The notes: generated from the sequence alone by a model not told the origin. Counted from the first letter of the stretch, positions 27,396 to 38,687 are shown. The stretch is DNA of 64,000 nucleotides from Agrococcus pavilionensis RW1 (GCF_000400485.1 NZ_ASHR01000021.1:62001-126000), one strand, 5' to 3'. Numbers and translations are program-made.

Positions 27396-27444
27396 GCCAG
27401 CGTCCCGCGACCCACCGGTGCGGGGGATGAGACCGGAGGCGATG

Positions 27445-27870
27445 ATGCAGGTCGATGAGCAGTTCGAGGTCGACGCCCCGCGCGCCGAGGTGTTCCGCAT
27501 GTGGACCTCGTTCGAGAGCTATCCGGAGTTCCTCACCGGCGTCGACTCGGTCTACGCCGAGACGAGCGAGCGGCTGCGCTGGCGGGTGTCGATCGGCGGG
27601 CTGCCGTCGAGCTTCTACGCGATCGTCACCGAGCAGGTGCCCGACGAGCGGCTCGCGTTCGTGAGCGTCGACCAGTCGACGCTCGGCTGGTGGGTCGACC
27701 TCGCCGAGGTGACGCCCCACCGCACGCGCGTGACCGTGCGGGTGATCGTCTCGCCCCGGGGCGACGTGCCGCGCCGCGCGGGCGATCGGGAGCTCGACGA
27801 GCTCACGATCCGGTGCGATCTGCTGAGGTTCCGAGCGCTCGCGGAGGGCACGCTCAGCCAAGCCGCATAG
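27445..27870 (+). CDS. SRPBCC (START-like) domain protein
   Basis: A 141-residue protein with the start of the SRPBCC/polyketide-cyclase-like fold: EQFEVDAPRAEVFRMWTSFESYPEFL. These proteins bind hydrophobic ligands in a helix-grip pocket. I chose the ATG at 27445, six bases after GGAGG; ATGs at 27442 and 27427 are in frame. It is the first of three adjacent SRPBCC-containing genes on this strand. A stretch similar to the next gene (Y/F-P-x-F, EQ-x-x-D-E-R, RVT/RVNV) suggests local duplication followed by divergence. Confidence 0.75.
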   Translation: MQVDEQFEVDAPRAEVFRMWTSFESYPEFLTGVDSVYAETSERLRWRVSIGGLPSSFYAIVTEQVPDERLAFVSVDQSTLGWWVDLAEVTPHRTRVTVRVIVSPRGDVPRRAGDRELDELTIRCDLLRFRALAEGTLSQAA

Positions 27871-27909
27871 CGTCGCAGTTCCGATCCACGACAGGTAAGG
27901 AGCATCGCC

Positions 27910-28392
27910 ATGCCTCAGGTCACCGACAGCATCGACGTCAAGGCCCCGATCAGCGCCGTCTACGCGCTCTGGACGCAGTTCGAGGACTTCCCGAAGTTCA
28001 TGGGCGGCGTCGAGTCCATCACGCAGCAGACCGACACGATGCTCCACTGGGTCGTCTCGATCAAGGGGGTCGAGCGCGAGTTCGACGCCGAGATCACCGA
28101 GCAGCACCTCGACGAGCGCGTCGCCTGGCGCAGCACGGACGGCGAGACGCACGCCGGTGTCGTGACCTTCCACCGCATCGACGACGACCAGACGCGCGTC
28201 AACGTGCAGATCGACTGGAAGCCGCAGGGCGTCGTCGAGGCCGCCGGCGCGCTGCTGCAGGTCGACGACCTGCAGATCAAGCAGGACCTCAAGCGCTTCA
28301 AGGAGCTCGCCGAGGCCGCGCCCGCGCAGCAGGCGGTCGACCAGGGCTGGGACGGCGACGTCGAGCGCCCGGCCGACCGGCTCGGCCAGTAG
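27910..28392 (+). CDS. SRPBCC family protein
   Basis: A 160-residue protein of the polyketide cyclase/dehydrase (Coq10-like) SRPBCC type. It begins DSIDVKAPISAVYALWTQFEDFPKFMGGV, followed by ITEQHLDERVAW, and ends with an amphipathic helix (LKRFKELAEAA) and an acidic tail. The ATG at 27910 follows AAGGAG. It lies 39 bases after the previous SRPBCC gene, so the two likely form one transcript. Ligand and role are unknown. Confidence 0.82.
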   Translation: MPQVTDSIDVKAPISAVYALWTQFEDFPKFMGGVESITQQTDTMLHWVVSIKGVEREFDAEITEQHLDERVAWRSTDGETHAGVVTFHRIDDDQTRVNVQIDWKPQGVVEAAGALLQVDDLQIKQDLKRFKELAEAAPAQQAVDQGWDGDVERPADRLGQ

Positions 28393-28460
28393 CACAGCCG
28401 CACCGCAGGCTCGGCCGATCCACAGCCGACGGCTGGGTGCGCTCGCGTAGCGTCCGCACC

Positions 28461-29810
28461 ATGGGCATCGAGCACTCGAGCATCGTCGACGCACGTCTCG
28501 CGGACGTCTTCGCCTGGCACGCGCGCCCGGGGGCGCTGCAGCGGCTCTCGCCGCCGTGGCTCCCCGGGCGCGTCCGTCGTGAAGCGGGCTCGCTCGCCGA
28601 CGGCCGCGCCGAGCTCGCGCTGCCGGGCGGCATCGTGTGGGCGGCCCAGCACGACCCGAGCGGGTTCGAGCCCGGCCGCGCGTTCGTCGACGAGCGCGTG
28701 GACGCGGGGCTCGGCTCGATGCCGCTCGCGCCGCTCCGCTGGCGGCACGAGCACCGCTTCGAGCCGCGCGGCGAGGAGCGCACGCTCGTGCACGACCGCG
28801 TCGAGACGATCGTCGGGTCGCGAGCCCTCCGGCCCATGTTCGTCTACCGGCACCGCCAGCTCGCCGACGACCTCGCCGCGCACCGGGAGGCCGCGACCGC
28901 GCCCATGACGGTCGCCGTCACCGGCGCATCCGGCCTCATCGGCACGGCGCTCACCGCGCTCCTGACGACGGGCGGCCACGACGTCGTGCGGCTCGTGCGG
29001 CACGAGCCCTCGTCGAGCGGCGAGCGCCGCTGGGATCCCGACGCGCCCGCCGCCGGCCTGCTCGAGGGCGTCGACGCGGTCGTGCACCTCGCGGGCGCGT
29101 CGATCTTCGGCCGGCTCGGCGAGCAGCACCGGCGCGCGGTGCGCGACAGCCGCATCGGGCCCACCCGCAAGCTCGCCGAGGTCGCGGCCGCGAGTGGCGT
29201 GCGTGCGTTCGTGAGCGCCTCGGGCATCGGCCGCTACGGCGTCGACCGCGGCAGCGAGCAGCTCACCGAGGCGGCCGGCGCCGGCGACGACTTCGTTGCT
29301 CGCGTCGTCGTCGATTGGGAGGCGGATGCGGCGGTCGCCGCCGAGGGACGCATGCGCGCCGTGCAGGTGCGCACCGGGCTCGTGCAGTCGCCGCGCGGCG
29401 GCGTGCTGCAGGTGCTCGCGCCCCTCTACGCGGTGGGCCTCGGCGGTCCGCTCGCCGGCGGCGAGCACTGGCAGTCGTGGATCGATCTCGACGACCTGCT
29501 CGACGTCTACTTGCGGGCGCTGGCCGACGAGCGGCTCTCGGGGCCCGTGAACGCCGTCGCGCCGCACCCCGTGCAGCAGCGCGAGTACGCCGAGACGCTC
29601 GCTCGCGTGCTGCGCCGCCCCGCGCTCGTCCCGACGCCCGCGCTCGGTCCGCGGGTGCTGCTCGGGCGGCGCGGCGCCGAGGAGCTCGCGCTCGCCGACC
29701 AGCGGGTCGTGCCGGCGCGGCTGACCGAGCTCGGGCACCGCTTCCGGCGGCCTCGGCTCGAGGACTCGCTGCGGCACCAGCTGGGCCGCATGCGCGAAGC
29801 GGGCCGCTAG
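28461..29810 (+). CDS. TIGR01777-type epimerase with N-terminal SRPBCC domain
   Basis: A 449-residue fusion. Residues 1-150 form an SRPBCC domain. Residues 152-449 form an NAD(P)-binding extended SDR with VAVTGASGLIGTALTALL (Gly-rich loop), DAVVHLAGASIFGRL, the VSASGIGRYG segment replacing the usual Ser-Tyr pair, and the C-terminal DUF1731-like end (NAVAPHPVQQREYAETLARVL-like region). This matches the TIGR01777 family, related to the YfcH protein. TAGCGT (28448-28453) is seven bases before the ATG, so it has its own leaderless start despite the short gap. Substrate is unknown. Confidence 0.85.
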   Translation: MGIEHSSIVDARLADVFAWHARPGALQRLSPPWLPGRVRREAGSLADGRAELALPGGIVWAAQHDPSGFEPGRAFVDERVDAGLGSMPLAPLRWRHEHRFEPRGEERTLVHDRVETIVGSRALRPMFVYRHRQLADDLAAHREAATAPMTVAVTGASGLIGTALTALLTTGGHDVVRLVRHEPSSSGERRWDPDAPAAGLLEGVDAVVHLAGASIFGRLGEQHRRAVRDSRIGPTRKLAEVAAASGVRAFVSASGIGRYGVDRGSEQLTEAAGAGDDFVARVVVDWEADAAVAAEGRMRAVQVRTGLVQSPRGGVLQVLAPLYAVGLGGPLAGGEHWQSWIDLDDLLDVYLRALADERLSGPVNAVAPHPVQQREYAETLARVLRRPALVPTPALGPRVLLGRRGAEELALADQRVVPARLTELGHRFRRPRLEDSLRHQLGRMREAGR

Positions 29811-29854
29811 GCCCACCACTGCCCGCCAGAGCGGCGGCGACGAGAGGAGACGAG

Positions 29855-30007
29855 ATGACCGGCATCGACCCGAACGCGCAGGACCCTGGCAAGGACGAGG
29901 CCGCCGAGGAGACGAACGCGCACGCGCGCGACGAGGCGGAGCAGGACGAGAGCCCCGCGGAGGCGCAGCGCGAGAACGCCGAGGAGTCGGACGGCTACGG
30001 CTACTGA
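29855..30007 (+). CDS. Small acidic protein, 50 residues
   Basis: An ATG at 29855 with GAGAGGAG upstream opens a 50-residue frame rich in Glu, Asp and Ala, with a C-terminal GYGY. The composition is that of an intrinsically disordered acidic peptide; many actinobacteria have such short proteins of unknown role. It ends just before a strong hairpin, so it is the last gene of the SRPBCC cluster transcript. Confidence 0.55.
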   Translation: MTGIDPNAQDPGKDEAAEETNAHARDEAEQDESPAEAQRENAEESDGYGY

Positions 30008-30012
30008 GCGCT

Positions 30013-30048
30013 CGATCGGGCGGGCCGGCGAACCGGCCCGCCCGATCG
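30013..30048. terminator. Perfect 16-bp hairpin with CGAA loop
   Basis: CGATCGGGCGGGCCGG (30013-30028), loop CGAA, CCGGCCCGCCCGATCG (30033-30048). It lies five bases after the stop of the small acidic gene and five bases before the stop of the minus-strand IclR remnant, so it can end transcripts from both sides. There is no T-run. Confidence 0.82.
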
Positions 30049-30052
30049 GGGT

Positions 30053-30430
30053 TCAGCGCGCGACTGTGGAGCCGAGCGCGCGCGAGATCGCGTCGGCCGC
30101 GGCGATCGCCTGCGGCGCGAACCCCTCGATGCTCCGAGGTCGAGCGAGTAGCCGCGCTCGCGCACGCGAGCGGGCTCCTCGGGCAGGCGCGCGGGATCCG
30201 TGATCGTGCCCTCGGTGCGTGCGGGCAGCACGACCTGGTCGATGAGCCGGTCGACCTGCTCCGGCGACCACGCGGCTGTGCAGTCGACCTCGCGCACGGG
30301 CTCGTCGACGAGCGGCTCGGCGATCGGCGAGATGTCGAGCCGCGAGATCGCGCTGTCCGCGAGATCGAGCGGAACCTGACGCCGGGTCACCTCGCAGAGC
30401 TGCTCGCGGACGCGCCGCTCGCCGAGCGGC
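30053..30430 (-). pseudogene. Remnant of an IclR-family regulator
   Basis: Two minus-strand pieces in different frames match the C-terminal effector half of IclR regulators. One reads WSPEQVDRLIDQVVLP, then TITDPARLPEEPARVRERGY, corresponding to the usual TxxTITDPxxLxxELxxVRxRGY motif. The other, at the end, reads FAPQAIAAADAISRALG, the usual last helix. The roughly 60 residues between them, the AGKA segment and the whole DNA-binding N-terminus are missing, and stops interrupt upstream. I read this as a decayed gene. Bases 30431-30547 hold no supportable gene. A plus-strand frame over 30361-30450 (HLAELLADAPLAERL) may be another remnant. Confidence 0.5.
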
Positions 30431-30547
30431 TACGCACCGCCGCCGGGTGCGGTGCCCGACGGCGCGGCGATCGCGCGGCTGCTCGGCGGCGGCGACCCGG
30501 TCGCGCGCTGACGGGCCGCCTCGGCCAGCAGAGCGGCGCGCGACGCC

Positions 30548-32557
30548 TCAGCCGATGAGGCTCGGCTGCAGGTCGCGGAGCGTGCGGTGGTCGACCATCC
30601 TCGCGACGCCCAGCACGATGAGCGCGAGCGCCCCGGCCCCGAACGCGACGAGCACGAGCGCATCCGCGCCCGCGGCCGCCATCGAGCCGCCGTACATGAG
30701 CTGCCGGAGGCCGTCGACGGCGTAGCTCATCGGCAGCGCGTGGTGCAGGGCCGCGAGCGGCGCCGGCAGCGTCTGCCACGGGAACGTGCCGCCCGCGGTG
30801 ACGAGCTGCACGACCATGAGCACGAGCCCGAGGAACTGCCCGACGGAGCCGAGCCACGTGTTCAGCGCCACGATGATCGCCGCGAACGTCGCGACGGCGA
30901 GCACCATCATCGCGAGCATGAGGGCTGGATGCGCGATGGGGAAGCCGAGCGCGAGGCCGACGATCGCGAGCAGCGCCGCCATCTGCGCCGCGCCGATGAG
31001 CGTGGGGATGAGCCAGGCCGCGAGCGAGACGCGCACGGGTGAGCGCAGCGCGGTGATCGCGCGCCGCGAGAGGGGCTTGAGGATGAGCATGAGCGCGTAC
31101 ATGCCGATCCACGCGGCGAGCGACAGGAAGAAGGGCGCGAGGCCAGCGCCGTAGGAGCCGGCGGAGGCGACCGCGTCGGCGTCGGTCCGCACCGGATCGG
31201 AGATCATCGACGACTGCGCGGCGCGCTCCTGCTCGGTCGTGGCGGGGATCTGCGCGACCGCGTCGCCGAGGCCGTCGCGCAGCTGCGCGGTGCCTTCGTC
31301 GAGCCGTCCGAGCCCGTCGTCGAGCGCGTGAGCGCCGGTGGCGAGCTCGCCCGCGCCGCTCGCGGCGGACGCGGCCCCGTCGGCGAGCCGGACAGCGCCC
31401 TCGTGCGCGTCCGCCGCGCCGTCCGCGAGGTCGCCTGCGCCGTCCGCGGCGCTCGCGATGCCTGCGGCGAGCTGCGGCGAGGCGCTCGCGAGCCGCTCGG
31501 CGCCGTCGGCGACCTGCTGCGCCCCGGCCGCGAGCCGGTCGAGCTGCGCGCTCGCGTCCTGCACGCGGGCGTCCGCCGCCGCGACGTCGTCGCCCAGGCC
31601 GTCGAGCGGGCCGAGCGCGACAGCGATCTGCGCCTCGTCGAGGCCCGCCTGCTGCAGCCGCTCGACGATCGCTGCGCGCGCCTCCGGCACCCGTGCGGCG
31701 ACCGGCGCGACCGCGTCGGCCACTTCGCCGCCGATCGCGGCGATGCGCGCATCGCCGTCGGCGACCTGCTGTGCGCCGTCGGCCAGTTGGCGGGTCTGCG
31801 CCGGCAGCGACGCGGTCGCCTGCTCGAGCTGGCCGAGCCCGTCGTCGAGGCGGCCCGCGCCGTCGGCGAGCCTGCCGGTGCCGTCGGCGAGCGCGGCGGC
31901 ACCGGTCGAGAGCTGCCCGGTGCCGTCGGCGAGCGCATCGGCGCCGGTCGCGAGCCGCGAGGCACCCGAGGCGGCGTCGTCGGCGCCTTCGGTGAGGGTG
32001 GCCGCGCCGTCGTGCGCGTCGACGAGGCCGTCGCGGATGTCGCTGATCGCGAGCAGCATGCGCGAGGCCGCCTCCTCGCCCACCGATCGCGCGACCGCAG
32101 AGCGGATGCGCTCGGCGGCCTGCGTGCCGATCGTCGTCGCGAGGTAGCTGTTTGCGTCGTTCGTCGACAGCGCCACGACCGCCCGGTGCGGGTCGTCGCC
32201 CGCTGCGCTCGCGAGGTCTGCGGAGAAGGAGGCCGGCAGCGTCACCGAGAAGTCGTACGTCGCGTCGGCGACCCCGGCCGACGCCTCCTCGGCGCTCACC
32301 CGATGCCAGTCGAAGGCGCCGTCGGCGACGAGCCGCTCGGCCACCTCGTCGCCGACGACGCGCCCGTCGTCGCCAGCGTCGTCGACGACGAGCGCCACGG
32401 GCAGCTCGTCGAGCTGCGCGTACGGGTCCTGGTTGGCCCACAGGTAGACGCCGCCGTAGAGCAGCGGCACGAGCGCGAGCGCGAGGAGCGCGAGGCGACC
32501 CATGCGGGTGGCGACGAGGCGGCGGAGCTCGGCCGCGATGAGCTGCGGGACGGTCAT
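30548..32557 (-). CDS. YhgE/Pip family membrane protein (ABC-2-like)
   Basis: A 669-residue protein with one N-terminal helix (about residues 20-38). A long extracytoplasmic region follows, with many copies of an 11-residue LADGAxxLxxG pattern (about 190-430) that predict a coiled or beta-helical rod. At least five C-terminal helices follow, in ABC-2/YhgE order. Family members are linked to phage infection, ESX-type secretion or small-molecule export. It overlaps the preceding gene by four bases (ATGA). The divergent TetR gene at 33294 probably controls the pair. Confidence 0.85.
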   Translation of the reverse strand: MTVPQLIAAELRRLVATRMGRLALLALALVPLLYGGVYLWANQDPYAQLDELPVALVVDDAGDDGRVVGDEVAERLVADGAFDWHRVSAEEASAGVADATYDFSVTLPASFSADLASAAGDDPHRAVVALSTNDANSYLATTIGTQAAERIRSAVARSVGEEAASRMLLAISDIRDGLVDAHDGAATLTEGADDAASGASRLATGADALADGTGQLSTGAAALADGTGRLADGAGRLDDGLGQLEQATASLPAQTRQLADGAQQVADGDARIAAIGGEVADAVAPVAARVPEARAAIVERLQQAGLDEAQIAVALGPLDGLGDDVAAADARVQDASAQLDRLAAGAQQVADGAERLASASPQLAAGIASAADGAGDLADGAADAHEGAVRLADGAASAASGAGELATGAHALDDGLGRLDEGTAQLRDGLGDAVAQIPATTEQERAAQSSMISDPVRTDADAVASAGSYGAGLAPFFLSLAAWIGMYALMLILKPLSRRAITALRSPVRVSLAAWLIPTLIGAAQMAALLAIVGLALGFPIAHPALMLAMMVLAVATFAAIIVALNTWLGSVGQFLGLVLMVVQLVTAGGTFPWQTLPAPLAALHHALPMSYAVDGLRQLMYGGSMAAAGADALVLVAFGAGALALIVLGVARMVDHRTLRDLQPSLIG

Positions 32558-33201
32558 GCGGCGGCCTCCTCTGGCTGCGCGTGCTCGGCGCCCTCGGCGG
32601 CCTCGGGCGTCTCGTCGGCGCGCAGCACGGCGTCCGCGGCCTCGCCGCACACGACGAGCACGGCGAAGCCTCGATCGGCCAGCCGTCGCGCCTCCGCCCA
32701 CCACGCGCGGGGGTCGCCGCCGTGGCGGTCGGGGCTCACGAGCACGATCGCCTCGACTCGGTCGCGGAGCACCGCGAGCTCGGCGAGCACGCGGATGCGC
32801 ACAGCCGGCTCGACGTCGGCGATCGGCACCGCGCGCAGGTGGTCGACGCCGAGCTGCGCGGCCCAGCGGCGCACGCTGCGGGGGTCGCCGGGCACGCCGG
32901 CGTAGAGCAGCTCCTCGGCGATCGCGCCGCCGAGCGACACGTCGGGCTCGGGGTCGCTCACCCGCGGCGCGTCGACGAGGGCCGTGCGGTGACGCACCTC
33001 GCGGCGGCGGCCGCGCTCACCGTCGAGCAGCAGCGCGCCCGCGTCGGGCCGCATCCGTCCGGACGCGAGCAGGCCCACCACGGTCGGCCGCTGCTCCGTC
33101 TCGACCACCACGCGCACCGCCTCGCCGCTCTCGAACGCGAGCGACGTCGGCGGCAGTGCCTCGCCGCGGCCCTTCGCCGCGCCGATCAGCTCGATGCGCA
33201 T
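32554..33201 (-). CDS. ABC-ATPase-like protein lacking the P-loop
   Basis: A 215-residue protein laid out like an ABC ATP-binding subunit but without its catalytic motifs. TVVGLLASGRMRPDAGALLLDGE (residues about 46-68) aligns with the stretch that follows Walker A in real ATPases (LLxGLxxPDxGxVxxDG), yet no GxxGxGKS/T precedes it. The Walker-B-like IVLVSPDRHGGD has no catalytic Glu. It overlaps the YhgE gene (ATGA), where an active ATPase would be expected. The ATG at 33201 follows GAGAGGAG. It may be a regulatory or scaffold subunit. Confidence 0.65.
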   Translation of the reverse strand: MRIELIGAAKGRGEALPPTSLAFESGEAVRVVVETEQRPTVVGLLASGRMRPDAGALLLDGERGRRREVRHRTALVDAPRVSDPEPDVSLGGAIAEELLYAGVPGDPRSVRRWAAQLGVDHLRAVPIADVEPAVRIRVLAELAVLRDRVEAIVLVSPDRHGGDPRAWWAEARRLADRGFAVLVVCGEAADAVLRADETPEAAEGAEHAQPEEAAA

Positions 33202-33233
33202 CCGCTGCTCCTCTCTCCGTCGCGATCGTAATC

Positions 33234-33251
33234 TATACTGACTGGTCAGTA
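33234..33251. promoter_or_regulatory. TetR operator overlapping the -10 box
   Basis: TACTGAC-TG-GTCAGTA (33236-33251) is an inverted repeat with perfect 7-bp arms, of a kind often bound by TetR proteins. It overlaps the plus-strand -10 hexamer TATACT (33234-33239) of the TetR gene at 33294 and lies 33 bases upstream of the minus-strand pair. Binding would shut both directions. Confidence 0.78.
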
Positions 33252-33293
33252 CAAGAATGGATGCGACAGGATGCTTCCGGACGAGGAGGAGCC

Positions 33294-33851
33294 ATGGCAC
33301 GCCCCAACCGCAGCCGCGACAAGGTGCTGGTCGCGGCCGCCGAGCTCGCCGCCGAGCGCGGCGTGAGCGCGACGACGGTCGACGAGATCGCCGCGCGCGC
33401 AGGCGTCGCGAAGGGCAGCGTCTACTACTCCTTCCCCTCGAAGGAGGCGATCTTCGAGTCGCTCATCGACGAGGCCATCGCGCGCGTTTCGGGGCGCATC
33501 CGCGACGCCCGAGAGGATGCCGAGCCAGGCGCCGCGCTCGATGCCGTCGCGCGCGCGATGCTCGAGGGCCTCGAGGCCAACCCGCACGTCGCGAAGGTCG
33601 TCGTGGGAGAGCTCTTCCGCACCGACCGGCCCTGGCGCGCGACGCTCGCGGGCCACCGCGCCGTGCTGCTCGACGAGCTCGGCGCCGCCCTCGCGGGCGA
33701 CGGCCGCCCCGCATCCGGCCTCGACGCCGCCGCTCGGCTCGGCGCGCTCATCATGGTGGGGTTCGAGCGGCTCGCGTTCTCGCCCGATCGGACCATCGAC
33801 GAGTGCGTCGCGGCGGTCGTCTCGGGAGCGCCCGGCACAGCCGCCCGATAG
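33294..33851 (+). CDS. TetR/AcrR family regulator
   Basis: A 185-residue repressor with the helix-turn-helix at about residues 8-50 ([37 protein letters not shown]; the recognition helix ends [14 protein letters not shown]). The C-terminal all-helical ligand domain is of the short TetR_C class. The ATG follows GAGGAGGA (33283-33290). It is divergent from the YhgE/pseudo-ATPase pair across the palindrome at 33236-33251, so autoregulation and control of that pair are likely. Confidence 0.9.
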   Translation: MARPNRSRDKVLVAAAELAAERGVSATTVDEIAARAGVAKGSVYYSFPSKEAIFESLIDEAIARVSGRIRDAREDAEPGAALDAVARAMLEGLEANPHVAKVVVGELFRTDRPWRATLAGHRAVLLDELGAALAGDGRPASGLDAAARLGALIMVGFERLAFSPDRTIDECVAAVVSGAPGTAAR

Positions 33852-33854
33852 GCT
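33849..33854 (+). promoter_or_regulatory. -10 box of purA
   Basis: TAGGCT starts over the TetR stop codon and lies about 36 bases before the purA ATG. Unlike most starts in the window, this leaves room for a short leader with the ribosome site GAGGGGGAG. Confidence 0.5.
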
Positions 33855-33889
33855 GGGGCGTACGCCGCACCCGTCCGAGGGGGAGACCC

Positions 33890-35176
<1,287 letters not shown>

Positions 35177-35197
35177 GCGTCGCGCGCGGTCCTCGCG

Positions 35198-36520
35198 TCA
35201 GACGATCGCGAGCGGCTGCGTGTTCGTCGAGACCGTCGCGCGCGGGCCGAGGCCGCCGGCGCGGCCGAGCTGCACGAGCTTCGCGATCGCGGCGAGCAGC
35301 AGCGCGACGAGCAGCAGGTTGCGCGCCGAGAGCAGCAGCACCGCGAACCACTCGAGGCGCACGAGCGGCATGTAGAAGATCGGGAAGATGAGCGTCGTCA
35401 GCAGCGACGTCACGAGCAGCAGCGCCGTCATCCGCCGCCACCAGGCGGTGGGGCGCGCCATCGCGACCGCGGCGATCGGCAGCAGCCACAGCAGGTACTG
35501 CGGCGAGCCGACCTTGTTGAAGACGATCGATGCGGCGACGAGCGCGAAGGCGCCGACGAGCAGCAGCTCGCGCGAGTCGGCGCCGCGCCGCCTCGCCCAG
35601 AGCAGCAGCACCGCGATGCATGCGACCGCGGCGACGAGCAGCGGGGTCGAGAGCAGGATCGCGCCGCCGTCGAGCGGGCCGACGACCTCGCGGGTTGCGA
35701 GCGCGCGGTTCTGGTAGACGCGGGAGCCGAACACGTCGAGCGCTGCCGCCCACACCCACGGGGTCGCGATGGGCGCCTCGAGCTGCAGCGCGCGGTCGGT
35801 CTGCATCGTGAGGAAGCTGAGGAGATGGGGGATGCCGCCGAAGGTCGCCGAGATCGCGGCGGTCGCGGCCGTGACCCCGAAGCCGGCGAGCACGACGAGC
35901 CAGCGCTCGCGGTGCACGGCGACGACCGCGGCGATCACCATCGCGGGCCACACCTTGATCCAGGTCGCGACAGCGAGCAGCGCGCCCGCCACGAGCGGTC
36001 GGCGCGAGAGCCAGACGAGCCCGACGATCACGAGCGGGCCGGTGATGCCCTCGAGCCGCAGCAGCGCGACGGGGCTCAGCAGCAGGAAGCCGAGCATGAA
36101 CGCGTGCGCGGCGAGCATGCCGCGGCGGCTGCGGCCGCCGTCGCTCAGCACCCAGACGGCCCACCAGTTGAGCGCGGCCGTCATGAGGAACCACAGCAGC
36201 TGGTAGAGCGGCGCGCCGAGCAGGTTCGCGGCGCCGATCGGCAGCCACGCGAGCAGCGGGTAGACCCAGTCGGCGTCGAGCCCGACGATGTCGTCGCCCT
36301 CGAACGCGGCCATCGCCCACTCGCGGTAGAGCGGCAGGTCGCCGACCGTGCCGCCCGCGATGATCGCCGGCAGCAGGGCGAGGAGCGACGCCCCGTGCAG
36401 CAGCAGGAACGCGCGGACGAGCCAGCGGCGCGTCAGCATGCGGTCGGCGAAGTCGGCGGCCTGGGCGCGACGGATGACCCGCGGAGCGACTGCCGCGCGA
36501 TCGTCCGTCTCCCCAGCCAA
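35198..36520 (-). CDS. GT87-like polyprenol-phosphate mannosyltransferase (membrane)
   Basis: A 440-residue polytopic protein with ten or more hydrophobic helices. The first large loop contains GDLPLYREWA and DWVYPLLAW, the acidic/Tyr-rich pattern of DUF2029/GT87 enzymes. These use polyprenol-phosphate sugars to build lipomannan-like glycans outside the membrane. KVWPAMVIAA and FNKVGSPQYLLWLLPI are further family landmarks. The start is a TTG at 36520 with AGGAGA upstream. The acceptor is unknown. It ends 22 bases from the purA stop (convergent). Confidence 0.75.
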   Translation of the reverse strand: MAGETDDRAAVAPRVIRRAQAADFADRMLTRRWLVRAFLLLHGASLLALLPAIIAGGTVGDLPLYREWAMAAFEGDDIVGLDADWVYPLLAWLPIGAANLLGAPLYQLLWFLMTAALNWWAVWVLSDGGRSRRGMLAAHAFMLGFLLLSPVALLRLEGITGPLVIVGLVWLSRRPLVAGALLAVATWIKVWPAMVIAAVVAVHRERWLVVLAGFGVTAATAAISATFGGIPHLLSFLTMQTDRALQLEAPIATPWVWAAALDVFGSRVYQNRALATREVVGPLDGGAILLSTPLLVAAVACIAVLLLWARRRGADSRELLLVGAFALVAASIVFNKVGSPQYLLWLLPIAAVAMARPTAWWRRMTALLLVTSLLTTLIFPIFYMPLVRLEWFAVLLLSARNLLLVALLLAAIAKLVQLGRAGGLGPRATVSTNTQPLAIV

Positions 36521-36579
36521 GCGATCTCCTCGTCCCGTGTGCCGCGTCAGCGTATGGCGCGTTCCTGAGAGCCTGCCAG

Positions 36580-37938
<1,359 letters not shown>

Positions 37939-38006
37939 TCACGTGTCAGACAACCGCTCGATCGTACAGCAGGGGCCTTCGGGCAGCCCGGGGCGGTCGT
38001 CGGCGG

Positions 38007-38630
38007 CTACGCTCCGGCGCGGAGCACGCCGTCGAGCCCGGCCGTGGGGCGGCGCCCCGTGAGCAGTCGCAGCGCCTCGACGCCCGCGCCCCGGGCGGAT
38101 GCGTTGGCGGCCGCGAGGTGCAGCGCGTCGAGCACGTGCGCGGGGGTCGGCGACCACTCGACGCCCGCGGCGTCGGCGATGTCGATGCCGTGCACGGTCA
38201 GCTCGAAGGCTCGGGTGCGGAGGTACTCGCCGAGCCGCATCGAGACCGTCGGGTCGCCGCCGATCGCGATGCGCCGGTCGAGCCCGGCGGCCGCGATCGC
38301 GGTCGCCGCCTCGACGTGCATCGCCTCGATCTCGGCGGCGAGGTCGTCGCCGAGCGCCGCGCCGGCGGCGCGGCCGCGCAGCATGATCGCCTCGTCGTCG
38401 CCGCGCTGGCGCAGCACGACCTCGAGGTACTCGCTCGCCGAGTGGATCGTGACCTCCGCCGGCTCCGGCTGCGCGAGGTAGGCGGTGACGGTCGTGATGG
38501 CGCGCGAGGTGTGCCCGATGAGCTCGCGGAGGGTCCACTCGCCGAGCCCCGCCCCGTCGAGCCGCTCGCGCGGCACCTGCCGGACGAGCTCCGCGAGGTC
38601 GCTGACGGCATCATCGAAGCGCACGGCCAT
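38007..38630 (-). CDS. Maleylpyruvate isomerase/TIGR03083-like DinB protein
   Basis: A 207-residue soluble helical protein with the DinB-like pattern: LGEWTLRELIGHTSRAI near residues 29-45 and AFELTVHGIDIADAAG near 141-156. The His residues in these two segments are the usual metal ligands. It is a second member of the superfamily found at 4582-5193. The start at ATG 38630 is the simplest choice; the upstream sequence GAGCAT-N6 weakly fits the leaderless pattern. Function is unknown. Confidence 0.7.
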   Translation of the reverse strand: MAVRFDDAVSDLAELVRQVPRERLDGAGLGEWTLRELIGHTSRAITTVTAYLAQPEPAEVTIHSASEYLEVVLRQRGDDEAIMLRGRAAGAALGDDLAAEIEAMHVEAATAIAAAGLDRRIAIGGDPTVSMRLGEYLRTRAFELTVHGIDIADAAGVEWSPTPAHVLDALHLAAANASARGAGVEALRLLTGRRPTAGLDGVLRAGA

Positions 38631-38687
38631 GCGCGCATGCTCGCACGCCGCTCCGGTGCTGGCAATCGCGGCCGCCAGAATGGCCGG
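38631..38687. promoter_or_regulatory. Short divergent promoter region
   Basis: On the plus strand CAGAAT (38676-38681) lies six bases before the GTG at 38688. No ribosome site is visible on either side, so leaderless mRNAs are likely. Confidence 0.4.

Noticed and set aside
30361-30510. Plus-strand protein fragment HLAELLADAPLAERL as a real gene
   Set aside because: No start, no intact end in frame and no family I can name. Mentioned only as a possible remnant.
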